61,817 nucleotides of DNA from CAZEHJ01 sp964512485 (GCA_964512485.1 CAZEHJ010000012.1:1-61817); one strand, 5' to 3'. Positions 36,154-46,100 are shown, counted from the stretch's first letter. A program made the numbers and translations. The notes: generated from the sequence alone by a model not told the origin.

Positions 36154-37476
36154 TCAGGCATTTTCCAGAATTCCGCCGGCCGGGACCAGGGAAGGGCGAC
36201 ACTTGGCTTCAAAATCGGCGCGGAAGCGATCGATGGTGTAGCGAACCGGCCACGCGGCGGCGTCAGCCAACGCGCAAACAGTCCGGCCTTCCATCTGCGA
36301 ACAGAGATCCAAAAGAAGATCCAGGTCACGCAGATTGCCTTCACCTTCGTCGATTCGGGTCACAATGTTTTCGATCCAGCCCGTTCCTTCGCGACACGGC
36401 GTGCACTGACCACAGCTTTCATGGTGGTAGAAGTGCGTTATGCGCCGCAGCCAGGACACGATGTCGGTGTCTTCGTCCATGATCAGCATGCCGCTCGTAC
36501 CCATCATTGAACCCGCCTCCCTCAGGGTGTCCGCGTCCATGGTCACACCTTCGATCATGTCGGCACGAAGGATGGGGGTAGAAGATCCTCCGGGAATCAG
36601 GGCTTTGAGCTTTTTGTTGCCTCGTATTCCACCTGCCACGTCGTAGATGAGATCGGTGATCAGCATTCCGGTCGGGTATTCGTACACGCCGGGGCGATTG
36701 ACATGTCCCGATATTCCGTAAAGAACGGGTCCGGGGTGTTTGTCAGCACCGATTCCGGCGTACCACTCGCCACCCTTGCGAATAATGATCGGCGCGCACG
36801 CCAGAGATTCGACATTGTTGATGGTGGTCGGGTAGCCCCAGACTCCCTTCTGGGCCGGAAATGGTGGTTTTATGCGTGGGTAGGCTCGTTTTCCCTCGAG
36901 CGAATTCATCAGACTCGACTCTTCGCCACAGATGTATGCTCCTGCGCCCTTGTGGATCACGATGTCGCAAGAAAATCCCGATCCCATGATGTCCTTTCCC
37001 ACGTAGCCTTTTTCATAGGCCCTCTCAAGCTCGGATTCCATGAGCGTGATCCAGTCGGCGAATTCGCCGCGGATATAGAGAAAGGCTGTTTTGATGGACA
37101 TCGCATACGCTGCAATCAGCATTCCTTCAAAGACCAGATGGGGATTGTATTCCATCAGTTGGCGGTCCTTGAACGTCCCCGGCTCGGACTCGTCACCATT
37201 GCAGCACAGAAATCGAGGCACGTCCGGATCCACCGGGGGCATAAAGCTCCATTTCAGACCAGTCGGGAATCCGGCTCCGCCACGTCCTTTGAGTCCGCTT
37301 TTTTTGACTTCATTGGTGACGGATGTGGGGTCCCACTTGTCAGTCGTAAGAACTTCCCGAAGGGCAGAATAGCCCTCATTCAGCTCGTAGACCTCGATTT
37401 TGTGGAGGTCTTTCACCGCGGGCAACAGAACCCGCTCAAAATTGCGCCACTCTCCAGCTTTTGATTTTGCTTCCAT
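36154..37476 (-). CDS. nuoF: NADH-quinone oxidoreductase subunit F
   Basis: NADH- and FMN-binding subunit of complex I, 440 residues. The nucleotide-binding GLKGRGGAGFPTGLKW lies at about 61-76, the FMN/NADH segment CGEESSLMNSLEGKR at about 183-197. The 4Fe-4S ligands are Cys355, Cys358 and Cys361 in ESCGQCTPCREG, with a fourth Cys near 401. It starts two bases after the nuoE stop. Its presence with nuoE and nuoG shows that this enzyme has a full NADH-oxidising module. Confidence 0.97.
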   Translation of the reverse strand: MEAKSKAGEWRNFERVLLPAVKDLHKIEVYELNEGYSALREVLTTDKWDPTSVTNEVKKSGLKGRGGAGFPTGLKWSFMPPVDPDVPRFLCCNGDESEPGTFKDRQLMEYNPHLVFEGMLIAAYAMSIKTAFLYIRGEFADWITLMESELERAYEKGYVGKDIMGSGFSCDIVIHKGAGAYICGEESSLMNSLEGKRAYPRIKPPFPAQKGVWGYPTTINNVESLACAPIIIRKGGEWYAGIGADKHPGPVLYGISGHVNRPGVYEYPTGMLITDLIYDVAGGIRGNKKLKALIPGGSSTPILRADMIEGVTMDADTLREAGSMMGTSGMLIMDEDTDIVSWLRRITHFYHHESCGQCTPCREGTGWIENIVTRIDEGEGNLRDLDLLLDLCSQMEGRTVCALADAAAWPVRYTIDRFRADFEAKCRPSLVPAGGILENA

Positions 37477-37477
37477 A

Positions 37478-38152
37478 TCAACTCAGGGTTTCGCTGACTG
37501 GACAGGGGCCGTACGGTTCGACAGTCGTGACATCGCTGCGGCGGTTGCCTCCGAGTTCATCTTCATCCTGCGGCAAGGTGACCGACGCGAATTCGGGCAT
37601 CTTGCCCTCCCGCATGGCATCAATCATGGCGTCGATCTTGTCGGCTGTGAGGTTGTGTACGTACGGCCCGTTTGTTACCTGCAGCATCGGAGCCGATCCG
37701 CAGGCGCCAAGACATTCAGCTTCCTGGATCGTGAATGCGCCATCCGCTGTCGTTTCACCTTTGTGGACGCCCAGCTTGTCTTCCAGATAGTGCAGCATGT
37801 CATATCCGCCACACAACTGGCAGGAAAAACAGGTGCAGACATCCAGAACGAATGTGCCCTTTTGCTCCTTGAAATACTGAGTGTAAAATGTTGCCACTCC
37901 GTAGGCGTTGGCGTACGGGACACCGATCTCATCGGCGACGAGTTTGATGACTTCCGGAGGGAGGAAGCCAAACTTTTCCTGGGCCAGCCAGAGGCCGCGC
38001 ATGATGGCGCCGTCGGCCGTAGGGTAGCGCGAGATCCACGTCTTGATCTGTGACTTTTCTTCGCCCGTGAAGACGAGGTCTTCCGTGCTGATTACCGGTT
38101 CGAGCTTTCGCTCGGGAAGGTCGACAACGGGATGTTTGATGAAATCGGTCAT
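37478..38152 (-). CDS. nuoE: NADH-quinone oxidoreductase subunit E
   Basis: Thioredoxin-like 2Fe-2S subunit of the NADH module, 224 residues. The four cluster ligands follow the family spacing: Cys106 and Cys111 in VCTCFSCQL, Cys147 and Cys151 in ECLGACGSAP. The helical N-terminal part includes LWLAQEKFGFLPPEV and VPYANAYGVATFYTQY. A C-terminal tail of about 40 residues with DEDELGG is longer than in E. coli. It overlaps nothing but is tightly spaced with nuoD and nuoF. Confidence 0.96.
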   Translation of the reverse strand: MTDFIKHPVVDLPERKLEPVISTEDLVFTGEEKSQIKTWISRYPTADGAIMRGLWLAQEKFGFLPPEVIKLVADEIGVPYANAYGVATFYTQYFKEQKGTFVLDVCTCFSCQLCGGYDMLHYLEDKLGVHKGETTADGAFTIQEAECLGACGSAPMLQVTNGPYVHNLTADKIDAMIDAMREGKMPEFASVTLPQDEDELGGNRRSDVTTVEPYGPCPVSETLS

Positions 38153-38159
38153 TTTATCC

Positions 38160-39467
38160 TTATTTGTCGGCTTCTCCCAGTACCGGATCCACTGTCCCGA
38201 TCAGAATCACCATGTCTCCCATGGGTGAGCCTTCCATCAGGGGCTCGAGTCCCTGCAGGTTCGAGAAGCTCGGCGAGTTCATCTTGGCTCTCGACGGGTA
38301 ACCCGTGCCGTCGGATCGTAGATAAAATCCGAGCTCTCCTTTTGGCGCTTCGATGGCGTGATAGACTGAGGCACCTTTGGGCGGACTGACACCCGTGTCG
38401 GTGTACATGAAATCGTGTATCAACCCTTCCATCGAGTAATAGACTTCGTCCTTCGACGGATAGGCGCGTTTGGCATCATCGGTCCTGACGGGCCCCTGTA
38501 CAGTTTCAAGCTTTGCCAGGCACTGCTCGATGATTTTGATGCTTTCTTTCATCTCGTCCAGACGCACAAAATATCTGGCCAGCGCATCTCCCTCTGTACG
38601 GATGGGAATCTGGAAGTCAACCTCGTCATACTTCAGGTAGGGTTCGAAACGCCGAATATCGTGTGCTACCCCTGAACCACGAAGATTGGGGCCGGTCAGT
38701 CCCCTCGAAACGACGTCTTCGGCGCTCATGTGTCCAATGCCAATGTTTCTGTCGATCCAGATCCTGTTGCGGTTGAGCAGTTTCTCCCACCCTGCCAACG
38801 CAGGTGGAAAAGTCTCAACAAAATCGCTGATCAGTTTCAAGCCTGTCTCATTCAGGTCCGTGGCCACGCCCCCGATGCGACTGTGTGAAACGGTAAGTCT
38901 TGCTCCTGCTACTTCGTCGAAGATGGCGTAGATGTCCTCGCGAAGCTGGAAGGTCCATAGAAACATGGAGACAGCACCGGCATCCATGAGTCCGACACCC
39001 ATCCAGATGAGGTGCGAGGAAATTCGGGCGATCTCGCTCATCATCATCCGGATCCACTGAGCACGGTCAGGGACTTCGATGCCTGCCAGTTTCTCAACTG
39101 CGAGGCACCAGGCCACATTGTTGGAGTAGGGCGAGAGGTAATCCATGCGATCCGTGTAGGGCATGAATTCCTGATACGTCTTGTTTTCTGCCAGCTTCTC
39201 GACGCCGCGATGGAGATATCCGATGTCGAGGACACAACTTTCGATGGTCTCACCATCCAGTTTTACCACGCAGCGCAACACGCCGTGTGTCGCTGGGTGC
39301 TGTGGCCCGATGTTGAGAATCATCTCATTTTCGAGCGGATCTTGCGAGGCCCCTTTACTCTTCTCCAGCCAGGAGTGCTTGGTTTCGAGTCGATTGTAGA
39401 GAGCTTCGTTGTGACGAGGCCAGAACTTCAGGATCTCCGAAAAATCTGTCTTCGGGGTAACGCTCAT
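38160..39467 (-). CDS. nuoD: NADH-quinone oxidoreductase subunit D
   Basis: 49-kDa-type subunit at the quinone site, 435 residues. It carries NIGPQHPATHGVLR near residue 52, LDIGYLHRGVEKLAENKTY, and the C-terminal SPSFSNLQGL...MVILIGTVDPVLGEADK, which ends in the usual D-R/K. An N-terminal extension of about 45 residues precedes the core. The start overlaps the nuoC stop by four bases (ATGA). Confidence 0.97.
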   Translation of the reverse strand: MSVTPKTDFSEILKFWPRHNEALYNRLETKHSWLEKSKGASQDPLENEMILNIGPQHPATHGVLRCVVKLDGETIESCVLDIGYLHRGVEKLAENKTYQEFMPYTDRMDYLSPYSNNVAWCLAVEKLAGIEVPDRAQWIRMMMSEIARISSHLIWMGVGLMDAGAVSMFLWTFQLREDIYAIFDEVAGARLTVSHSRIGGVATDLNETGLKLISDFVETFPPALAGWEKLLNRNRIWIDRNIGIGHMSAEDVVSRGLTGPNLRGSGVAHDIRRFEPYLKYDEVDFQIPIRTEGDALARYFVRLDEMKESIKIIEQCLAKLETVQGPVRTDDAKRAYPSKDEVYYSMEGLIHDFMYTDTGVSPPKGASVYHAIEAPKGELGFYLRSDGTGYPSRAKMNSPSFSNLQGLEPLMEGSPMGDMVILIGTVDPVLGEADK

Positions 39468-40156
39468 TTTGCTACCTCCTCCTCGTCACTCGCTACTTCT
39501 TCGAAGCTCTTCGGAGTTTTGTGTCCGCGCGCTACGGGAAATGGATCGAGAGTGAGCTCGCCCGTTGGTACCTGGGGCGGCAGGGGAAGAGAACCAGGTA
39601 CTCCGAGAAGCGGAAATTCTTTTCGCAGCGGGTAGTACTCGAAATCTTCGGGCATGAACATGCGGCGCATGTCCGGATGTCCATCGAACGTTATGCCGAA
39701 CATGTCATAGCACTCGCGTTCGTTCCAGTTCGCCGCCGGAAAGACGCTACAAAGCGTAGCCGCACTCATGGCTTCTTCGTCGATGCGAATGACGAGTCTG
39801 ATTCGTCTGGAGTCCGTGATATTCACGAGGTTGTAAAACACCTCGAAACGGTCGTCCTCAGTGAATCGGTCGGCGCCACCGAGGTCAGAGAGATAGTTGA
39901 ATCCGCACTCGTCACGTAGAAAAGTGCATGCTTCCACGATGGCGGATGCATCCAGCCGAACAGTTCGTTCGCCGGCATACACGGTGACCTCCCGGACGGC
40001 GTCCTGCAATTTGTCTTTCAGGGCCGCAACGGTGTCGTCAACCTGCGTCGTCGCCTTTTCATGTGGATTATTGTCAACGGCCGTTTCCGCCTCCTGAGGG
40101 ACGAAGTTGAATGGCAGCGTGCCGGGTGCCTGATTTTTGTTTTGGTTTTCTGACAT
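39464..40156 (-). CDS. nuoC: NADH-quinone oxidoreductase subunit C
   Basis: 30-kDa-type subunit of the peripheral arm, 230 residues. The family core runs from about residue 60 and includes LRDECGFNYLSDLGG, the SVFPAANWNERECYDMFGI signature and GHPDMRRMFMPEDFEYYPLRKEFPL. A disordered N-terminal stretch of about 55 residues and an acidic C-terminal tail flank it. It is a stand-alone NuoC, not the CD fusion of E. coli. Confidence 0.96.
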   Translation of the reverse strand: MSENQNKNQAPGTLPFNFVPQEAETAVDNNPHEKATTQVDDTVAALKDKLQDAVREVTVYAGERTVRLDASAIVEACTFLRDECGFNYLSDLGGADRFTEDDRFEVFYNLVNITDSRRIRLVIRIDEEAMSAATLCSVFPAANWNERECYDMFGITFDGHPDMRRMFMPEDFEYYPLRKEFPLLGVPGSLPLPPQVPTGELTLDPFPVARGHKTPKSFEEVASDEEEVAK

Positions 40157-40172
40157 GAGTTGGGCTCGGCCG

Positions 40173-40769
40173 TTACTGTTCGTACAGGCCGGAGGGGCTG
40201 ATCCTGTCCTCGCCGCCGGGAGTGACGATCGTGGGTTTTACGGGTGAGATCTGAGGCACGTCTTTGCCGAAAACTCCATCATGCTCAACCGAGTACTCGT
40301 TTCTGATTTTTTCCTGGATGTCCATCAGCGCGTGGATCAATGCCTCGGGACGGGGAGGGCAGCCGGGTATGTATACATCAACGGGCAGGAAATTGTCACA
40401 TCCCTGAACAACGCCATAGCAGCGGTGCATTCCACCGGAGGAGGCGCACGCGCCCATCGAAATACACCATTTGGGGTCCGCCATCTGATCCCACACGCGC
40501 CGGATGGTGTGCGCCATCTTGTAGCTGACCCAGCCTGCAACGATCATGAGGTCAGCCTGTCGAGGCGAAAAGCGCATGGCTTCACTGCCAAAACGGGCGA
40601 CGTCGTACTTGGGTGCGGCGAAGGCCATCATCTCGATTGCACAACAAGCCAGTCCCATGGGCATCGGCATCAGTGAGTTTGAACGTGCCCAGTTGACGAC
40701 GGCGTCGACGCGTGTTGTCAGGAATCCTTCCTGGAGGGCATTGTCAGGACCAGTGGTTGGTGTTGCCAT
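40173..40769 (-). CDS. nuoB: NADH-quinone oxidoreductase subunit B
   Basis: PSST-type subunit carrying cluster N2, 198 residues. Ligands are the tandem Cys42-Cys43 in GLACCAIEMMA, Cys108 in SMGACASSGG and Cys137 in YIPGCPPRPEAL. A C-terminal extension of about 35 residues lies past the core. The ATG overlaps the nuoA stop by one base. Confidence 0.97.
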   Translation of the reverse strand: MATPTTGPDNALQEGFLTTRVDAVVNWARSNSLMPMPMGLACCAIEMMAFAAPKYDVARFGSEAMRFSPRQADLMIVAGWVSYKMAHTIRRVWDQMADPKWCISMGACASSGGMHRCYGVVQGCDNFLPVDVYIPGCPPRPEALIHALMDIQEKIRNEYSVEHDGVFGKDVPQISPVKPTIVTPGGEDRISPSGLYEQ

Positions 40770-41140
40770 TATTCGAACTCCAGCCCGCCTTTTTTGATGT
40801 CGTAGAGCAAACCTATGGCGAGAATGATCACGAAGAGTATCACGACTGCCATGACTCCTCCGGCGACACCTGCTTCGATGAACTGGTCAAAACTGACCGC
40901 CCAGGGGTAGAGAAACACCACTTCCACGTCAAAGACGATGAAGATCATGGCTACCAGGTAGAATTTGACCGAGTAGCGATCTCTGGCCGTCCCGATGGGG
41001 TCCATGCCGCTTTCGTACGAGGTGTACTTGATCACGTTGGCCCGTTTGGGTCCGATCAAGGAGGCTGCCTTCAACAGGGTGAAGGAGAGGCCGACAGCTA
41101 TACCAAGCTGGATAAAAAACGGTGTAAAATCAGAAAGCAT
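40769..41140 (-). CDS. nuoA: NADH-quinone oxidoreductase subunit A
   Basis: Small membrane subunit of complex I with three helices, 123 residues from ATG 41140 (MLSDFTPFF). The family segment YTSYESGMDPIGTARDRYSVKFYLVAMIFIVFDVEVVFLYPWA is complete. A longer frame to 41221 would add 27 polar residues that do not fit the family. It opens the nuoABCDEFGH-rpe unit; a promoter should lie in 41141-41340. Confidence 0.96.
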   Translation of the reverse strand: MLSDFTPFFIQLGIAVGLSFTLLKAASLIGPKRANVIKYTSYESGMDPIGTARDRYSVKFYLVAMIFIVFDVEVVFLYPWAVSFDQFIEAGVAGGVMAVVILFVIILAIGLLYDIKKGGLEFE

Positions 41141-41438
41141 GGACGCCGTTGGATTGATGTCCCGAATGAGGGAATGCTTCGTTTTCTGCTTGCCTGATCG
41201 GCCGATTGAAAACGGGCGCATCGTCAGCGATTTGAAGCTACCGAATCACCGTGTGCCAGTCAATGAAATCTACCTCGAGAGTCCTCTTTTCGTCGTGAAA
41301 TCTGAGTTTTTCTTGTCCGAAACTGGACGATACCTGTTGGCTTAAACAAATCAAGGCGCCGCGCGGAGCGCGGCGCCTTGAGCTTGAAGTCTCTCGAGAA
41401 CCTCTGAAGGCTCCCGGGCGATCAATGACTCGTCAGGA
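41141..41438. other. Intergenic region between nuoA and the second receptor gene
   Basis: This stretch of 298 bases should hold the nuo operon promoter, read to the left. I could not pick a convincing promoter. The part beside the receptor gene holds its terminator (41341-41380). No gene was recognised here. Confidence 0.5.
41341..41380 (-). terminator. GC-rich hairpin terminator of the second TonB-dependent receptor
   Basis: CAAGGCGCCGCGC at 41352-41364 pairs perfectly over 13 bases with 41368-41380 around a 3-base loop. On the minus strand it is followed by ATTTGTTTAAG, a T-rich though interrupted run. It lies about 60 bases past the receptor stop and separates it from nuoA. Confidence 0.7.
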
Positions 41439-44267
41439 CTACTTAAGATCGTAGGTCAAGCGAGCCTGGCCCATTCGTCCCATCTGAGGTGCACCAATAA
41501 ACTCACGATGCATTTTGTCGAGGGCATTTGATACACCGATATCGATTCTGAGTCCGGGTGCGAAATCGTTGAGATCGTATCCGACGCCCAGATCCAGCAG
41601 GAAGTAGCTATCAAGGTCGCCAACGTACGGTCCCGAAAGAATGGGGAATCCATCTGTGTAGCGCCCGGAAGCATTAAACTTGAGGCCAGTATCCAGTTCG
41701 TAGGAGAACCCTGCGCTTCCTTTGAGTGCCGGAGCATTCAAGGCGAGAGACAGGCCCGTACCATCTTCATCGAGTTCTTCATCGTCGAAGAAATCATCGC
41801 TTACGATGGAAAGATTACCAAACAGGCTCAGTTGGTCATTAGCGAGATACTGGAACGCCAGATCAGCTCCGTAGAACGATACTTTACCGAAGTTGCGATA
41901 CGAGAGCATTACCTCAGGAGTGTTGCCCACTCCAGGATTATTTTCAACTGGCTGAACAATTGCTACCGGTGTCTCGGCCGAAGGAAGTGCGTCACCTGCC
42001 AGTGCTACCACCATTCCGGCAGCTGTTGCAGCGTCAAGACCAAATGCCGCCAATGCACCTGCAAGAGGTGCGTTACCCGCGATGCCGGTTGCCAGGGCGG
42101 CCGTCAAATCATTGGCCAGATTCGGGACAATGACAAACGGAGTTTCGGTCAGAAGTGGTCCGACAAAGTTGTCACGCTGTGTGTAATACCCGTCGATAGT
42201 CACGAGGAGCTTCTCATTGACGACCCCTTTATAACCGACCTCGAACGTATTTGTGACGGACTGATCCAGAGCACGAATATCCTTCAGGTCTCGGACCGGC
42301 AGCAGTTCAACTTGCAGGGTTGACGTGTTCAGCGAAGCGAGTGCGCCGGCTGAAAAGCCCTGAACATTCGTACCACCAGCAGGAGATAGGAGAGCCTGAA
42401 GGGCACCCGCCGTCGCGGCGTCAACCGGCAATCCCTGTGCGTTCAGAATCCCGGCCAGGTTTGCCGCAGGTATTGCAGCAAGGCCAGCATAAAGCGCCGC
42501 GTAGGTAGCATCGAGGGTTAAACCAATTGGCTGATCCGCACCCAGAGCTGCCGGGTTCAGACTAGATGCAACGAGGTCGGTGCCTGCGAACGCTGCGTAC
42601 GCCGGATTTCTGCTCCACGAATATCCGTTCGCAGCCCCGCGGCCTCGAATGAAGATGTCCGTTCCCGGAATCTGTCCAGCTATAATGTTCAGGAAGTTGG
42701 AATTCGTGCTCGGTGAGGAGAACGCGCGATTGAACGTGACACGGAAAGAGCTTGTGTTATTTGGCTTAAACACAATGGCCGCTCTCGGGGAAATTTCAAA
42801 TGCTTCGGTTACACTGCTGTGATCTCCACGAATCGCGGCGGTAATGCTGACCTGATTGGTCAGATTGGTCGTCGCCTGCAGGTATCCACTGTACTCATCG
42901 ATTCCGTCATCCGTCTGGATGGTCCCTTCCGTATCAGGTCGAGTGATCTCAAAATCAGCACCCACGATAACGTTGTGTCTTCCTTCACTGAGGGACATAT
43001 CGTACTGAGCCTGACCGACAAGTTGCGTACTGTTGTCAATGACCGGGAACGCGCCGTAAACGAACGAGTCACCTCCGTCATTTTTGTTGAGATATATCTG
43101 TGCGAAGAAGTCATCTACTTGAAGTCGGAGCTGGCCATACGTGTATCCATACCCGTCAGCCTGCACCGTTCCAACTCCCGAAAGAACTGTCGCTTTCAAG
43201 GTCGCATATCCTGCATTGGCAGTCAGGGTACCAGAATCGCCGAAACGATATTCGATGGTGCCATTGACGTTTGCCTTCATGTATTCGTCATCACGATTGT
43301 CGTCGACTGTTGCACTCAGACCATCCGGATCCAGTCCGTCTGCCAGAAGCGTTCCACGATCCTCGGCATCGTCCGTATCCATCGCCCAATCGTCGGCCTG
43401 AGCGTAAATCCCGGTCAGTTTGTATCCCAGCTTGCCATTTGACGATACGCCTGCGTGGCGAAACTCACCGGAGAACATAGACTGCTCACCACCCTGTATA
43501 CTGATCGTGGTACCCGGATGAGTGAAGGCACTTTTCGTCACAAAATGAACAACACCCGCATCAACACCGGATCCGTACAACGCGGAACCCGGACCGCGTA
43601 CCACTTCGATACGATCGATGTCACTGGAAAGGCTACCCATGACGCCGTACAGATTCACTGCAAGAGAAGGAACCGCAGCCTGACGGTAATCTGTCATTAC
43701 ATATGTGGCGCCCGAGAAGGCATTACTGAATCCGCGCAGAACCATCTCGCGACGATCTACACCGGTCTGCTGCATGTCCACGCCTGGCGTTGTGCGAAGT
43801 GCTTCCACAGCGGTAGAGGTGACTGTGTTCGTGACGTCGTCTCCAGAGAGGACTGAAACGGAAGCTGGAGCGTCGAGCGCCTTCTCCTGACGACGCGAGG
43901 CGGCAACCACAATGGTATTCAGTTCAAAGCCTTCCTGGCTCAGGGCGCAATCCACGGTTGTATTTGAGCCTGAAGAGACCGTCACATTTGACTCACAGTC
44001 CTGGAAACCCACAAATCGGGCCCTAATTGTGTACGATCCCGGTGCGACCGCGAAGCTGTAGCTTCCATCGAGATCGGTTGCGGCGCCACCCTTAATGGCT
44101 CCATCGGCATCGAGGGCGACAACATTGGCTCCAGCCAACGCAGTGCCGTCGTCTTCTGTTGTGATGGTACCGGATACGGTTCCATTCTGCGCAAAAGCCG
44201 AATTCGCTCCCAACGTGAGAAGCGAAAGGACCATCACGAAAGAGAAACGGGTTAGAAACTTGGTCAT
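41439..44267 (-). CDS. TonB-dependent outer-membrane receptor
   Basis: The 942-residue receptor starts at ATG 44267, preceded by a good GGAGAG ribosome-binding site. It has a signal peptide ending NSAFAQ, a carboxypeptidase-like regulatory domain (about 25-105), a plug (about 125-245, with EVLRTTPGVD-like and RIEVVRGPGSALYGSGVDAGVVHFVTK segments) and a large barrel. Unlike the receptor at 15880-18525 it lacks an STN domain and has no sigma/FecR partner. The middle of the barrel (about residues 560-780) contains long Ala/Gly/Leu-rich stretches, presumably surface loops. It is monocistronic with its own terminator. The substrate is unknown. Confidence 0.92.
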   Translation of the reverse strand: MTKFLTRFSFVMVLSLLTLGANSAFAQNGTVSGTITTEDDGTALAGANVVALDADGAIKGGAATDLDGSYSFAVAPGSYTIRARFVGFQDCESNVTVSSGSNTTVDCALSQEGFELNTIVVAASRRQEKALDAPASVSVLSGDDVTNTVTSTAVEALRTTPGVDMQQTGVDRREMVLRGFSNAFSGATYVMTDYRQAAVPSLAVNLYGVMGSLSSDIDRIEVVRGPGSALYGSGVDAGVVHFVTKSAFTHPGTTISIQGGEQSMFSGEFRHAGVSSNGKLGYKLTGIYAQADDWAMDTDDAEDRGTLLADGLDPDGLSATVDDNRDDEYMKANVNGTIEYRFGDSGTLTANAGYATLKATVLSGVGTVQADGYGYTYGQLRLQVDDFFAQIYLNKNDGGDSFVYGAFPVIDNSTQLVGQAQYDMSLSEGRHNVIVGADFEITRPDTEGTIQTDDGIDEYSGYLQATTNLTNQVSITAAIRGDHSSVTEAFEISPRAAIVFKPNNTSSFRVTFNRAFSSPSTNSNFLNIIAGQIPGTDIFIRGRGAANGYSWSRNPAYAAFAGTDLVASSLNPAALGADQPIGLTLDATYAALYAGLAAIPAANLAGILNAQGLPVDAATAGALQALLSPAGGTNVQGFSAGALASLNTSTLQVELLPVRDLKDIRALDQSVTNTFEVGYKGVVNEKLLVTIDGYYTQRDNFVGPLLTETPFVIVPNLANDLTAALATGIAGNAPLAGALAAFGLDAATAAGMVVALAGDALPSAETPVAIVQPVENNPGVGNTPEVMLSYRNFGKVSFYGADLAFQYLANDQLSLFGNLSIVSDDFFDDEELDEDGTGLSLALNAPALKGSAGFSYELDTGLKFNASGRYTDGFPILSGPYVGDLDSYFLLDLGVGYDLNDFAPGLRIDIGVSNALDKMHREFIGAPQMGRMGQARLTYDLK

Positions 44268-44516
44268 GAGATCTCTCCAGACTATGATCAAAGAATTACG
44301 GGTGCCTCAGTGTCTCCGGGCATCTGATTTACCCAGCGATGAGGCGCGATTGGATCAGAAAAGCACATTGGTGCTTTATTGAGGATGCTAATATCCTAAA
44401 ACACGGGAATTATAGGCACTATGGCAAGCGGGGTGATCCCCCATTTTGCGTTCGTGCGCAAATAGTTAGCGCTTCCCACTCCTACACCACTGAACGCATT
44501 TTTCGATATTTATGGA

Positions 44517-46100
44517 TCAACGCCCGTGACGGAGCGCTTTTCCGGGCCTTTTACCGGTCATTTTGGCCGATTCGAGAACGAGTTCACCTGAAACGACCAC
44601 GTACTGAACGCCTTCCGCAAAGTGATGTGGATTCCCAAATTCAGCCGTGTCCTGAATCGTAACGGGATCAAAAACAGCGATGTCGGCAATTTTACCCGCT
44701 GAAATCAGACCTCTTTCTTCCAGATTCAGCCTGGAAGCTGGTAAAGATGTCATTTTTCGAACCGCTTCTTCGAGGGTCAGCACGTTGTTTTCCCGGACGA
44801 AATAGGCCAGAATCCGTGCAAACGCTCCGTAGTTGCGCGGATGCGGCACGCCCTCGTTCATGGCCGGGATACCGCCATCTGACGAAATTGACGTCATTGG
44901 ATGCTGCATGAATGTCCGAACGTCCTCTTCGGACATCGAATGAAAGACGCCGCTACAGCTTCCAGCGGCCACCAGTTCCATGGCCACGTCTGCTGCGCCT
45001 TCAACGGTCACATCGAGACCCCGATCTTGCAGAATGTCAGCCAGACTTTTTCCGTCGAACGATCCGTCGAAACTGCAGCGCGCTGCTACAATTGTGGACG
45101 GATCTGCACCACGCTCTTCATTGATATGACGGATGACGTCGGTGCGAATCCTCGACCGCGTGTCTTCGGCAGCCAATCGTGCCTGTAGTTGTTCGAATCC
45201 ACCGTCTTTGGCCCAGTTGGGGAAGAGTATGGTGAGTCCGGTACTGGATGCTGTGTACGGATATTGATCGCTTGCGGCATCCACGCCTTCGGTGATGGCT
45301 TCGTCAATCAGGGCCAGAGACTCGGAAGCCATGCCCCATCGGCCCTTTCCGATGACCTTGTGATGCGTGATCTGAACGCGGGCTCCCGATCCGCGTCCGG
45401 TGTTCAGGATTTCCGACACGCTCTCGAGCAAAAAAGCACCTTCATCTCGAATATGAGAAATGTACATCCCGTCGTGTTCCGCGACCGGTGTCGAGAGTGA
45501 GATCAATTCATCCAGATCTGCAAAAGCCCCCGGCGTGTATTCAAGGCCTGAAGAAAGCCCGAACGCTCCTGCCTCCATGGCGCTCGACACATGGTCTGCC
45601 ATTTGCCGCAGTTCTTCTTCCGTTGCAGCGCGATCGTCCTGACCAATGTAGTGGCCCCGCAGGGATCCATGCCCCACAAACACACCGATGTTTATGGTTG
45701 CGGGGTTCTCATCCAGGTATTCGAGAAACCCGCCGATGTCGAGCATGGAAGATCCATCCTGTCCACCCATGGCCGTCGTAACACCCTGTCGAATGTAATT
45801 TTCTGCGTTGGGGCGCTGTACGACCGCGCTTGCATCGATCGAGGCCGACGTCGCATGGCTGTGGATGTCGATGAATCCGGGAGCGACGACGAGGCCTTCG
45901 GCATCGATTCTTCTTCGGGCCCGATCCAACGACAGGTCGCCCAGTGCGGTAATTTGATCGCCAGTGATACCGACATCCGTCACAACTCCCGGTGACCCGG
46001 TCCCGTCCACCACCGTGCCGCCCGAAATGACCAGGTCGTATCCTGGATTCGAGCAACCCACGAGAAATGTCAACGCAGAAATGAAAAGCAGTCGGTTCAT
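44517..46100 (-). CDS. N-acyl-D-amino-acid deacylase-family amidohydrolase, lipoprotein
   Basis: The 527-residue protein has a lipoprotein signal (lipobox FLVGC, Cys16) and an amidohydrolase-superfamily body of the D-aminoacylase type. It opens with YDLVISGGTVVDGTGSPGVVTDVGI; the metal motif HxH is His80 and His82 in PGFIDIHSHAT. Further expected His/Asp positions occur in YISHIRDEG, ITHHKVIG and TSISSDGG. The Cys that bridges metals in characterised D-aminoacylases is not at the usual place (AMGGQDG). It probably cleaves an acyl or dipeptide bond in the periplasm; the substrate is not known. Its start overlaps the stop of the related upstream gene by four bases. Confidence 0.85.
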   Translation of the reverse strand: MNRLLFISALTFLVGCSNPGYDLVISGGTVVDGTGSPGVVTDVGITGDQITALGDLSLDRARRRIDAEGLVVAPGFIDIHSHATSASIDASAVVQRPNAENYIRQGVTTAMGGQDGSSMLDIGGFLEYLDENPATINIGVFVGHGSLRGHYIGQDDRAATEEELRQMADHVSSAMEAGAFGLSSGLEYTPGAFADLDELISLSTPVAEHDGMYISHIRDEGAFLLESVSEILNTGRGSGARVQITHHKVIGKGRWGMASESLALIDEAITEGVDAASDQYPYTASSTGLTILFPNWAKDGGFEQLQARLAAEDTRSRIRTDVIRHINEERGADPSTIVAARCSFDGSFDGKSLADILQDRGLDVTVEGAADVAMELVAAGSCSGVFHSMSEEDVRTFMQHPMTSISSDGGIPAMNEGVPHPRNYGAFARILAYFVRENNVLTLEEAVRKMTSLPASRLNLEERGLISAGKIADIAVFDPVTIQDTAEFGNPHHFAEGVQYVVVSGELVLESAKMTGKRPGKALRHGR

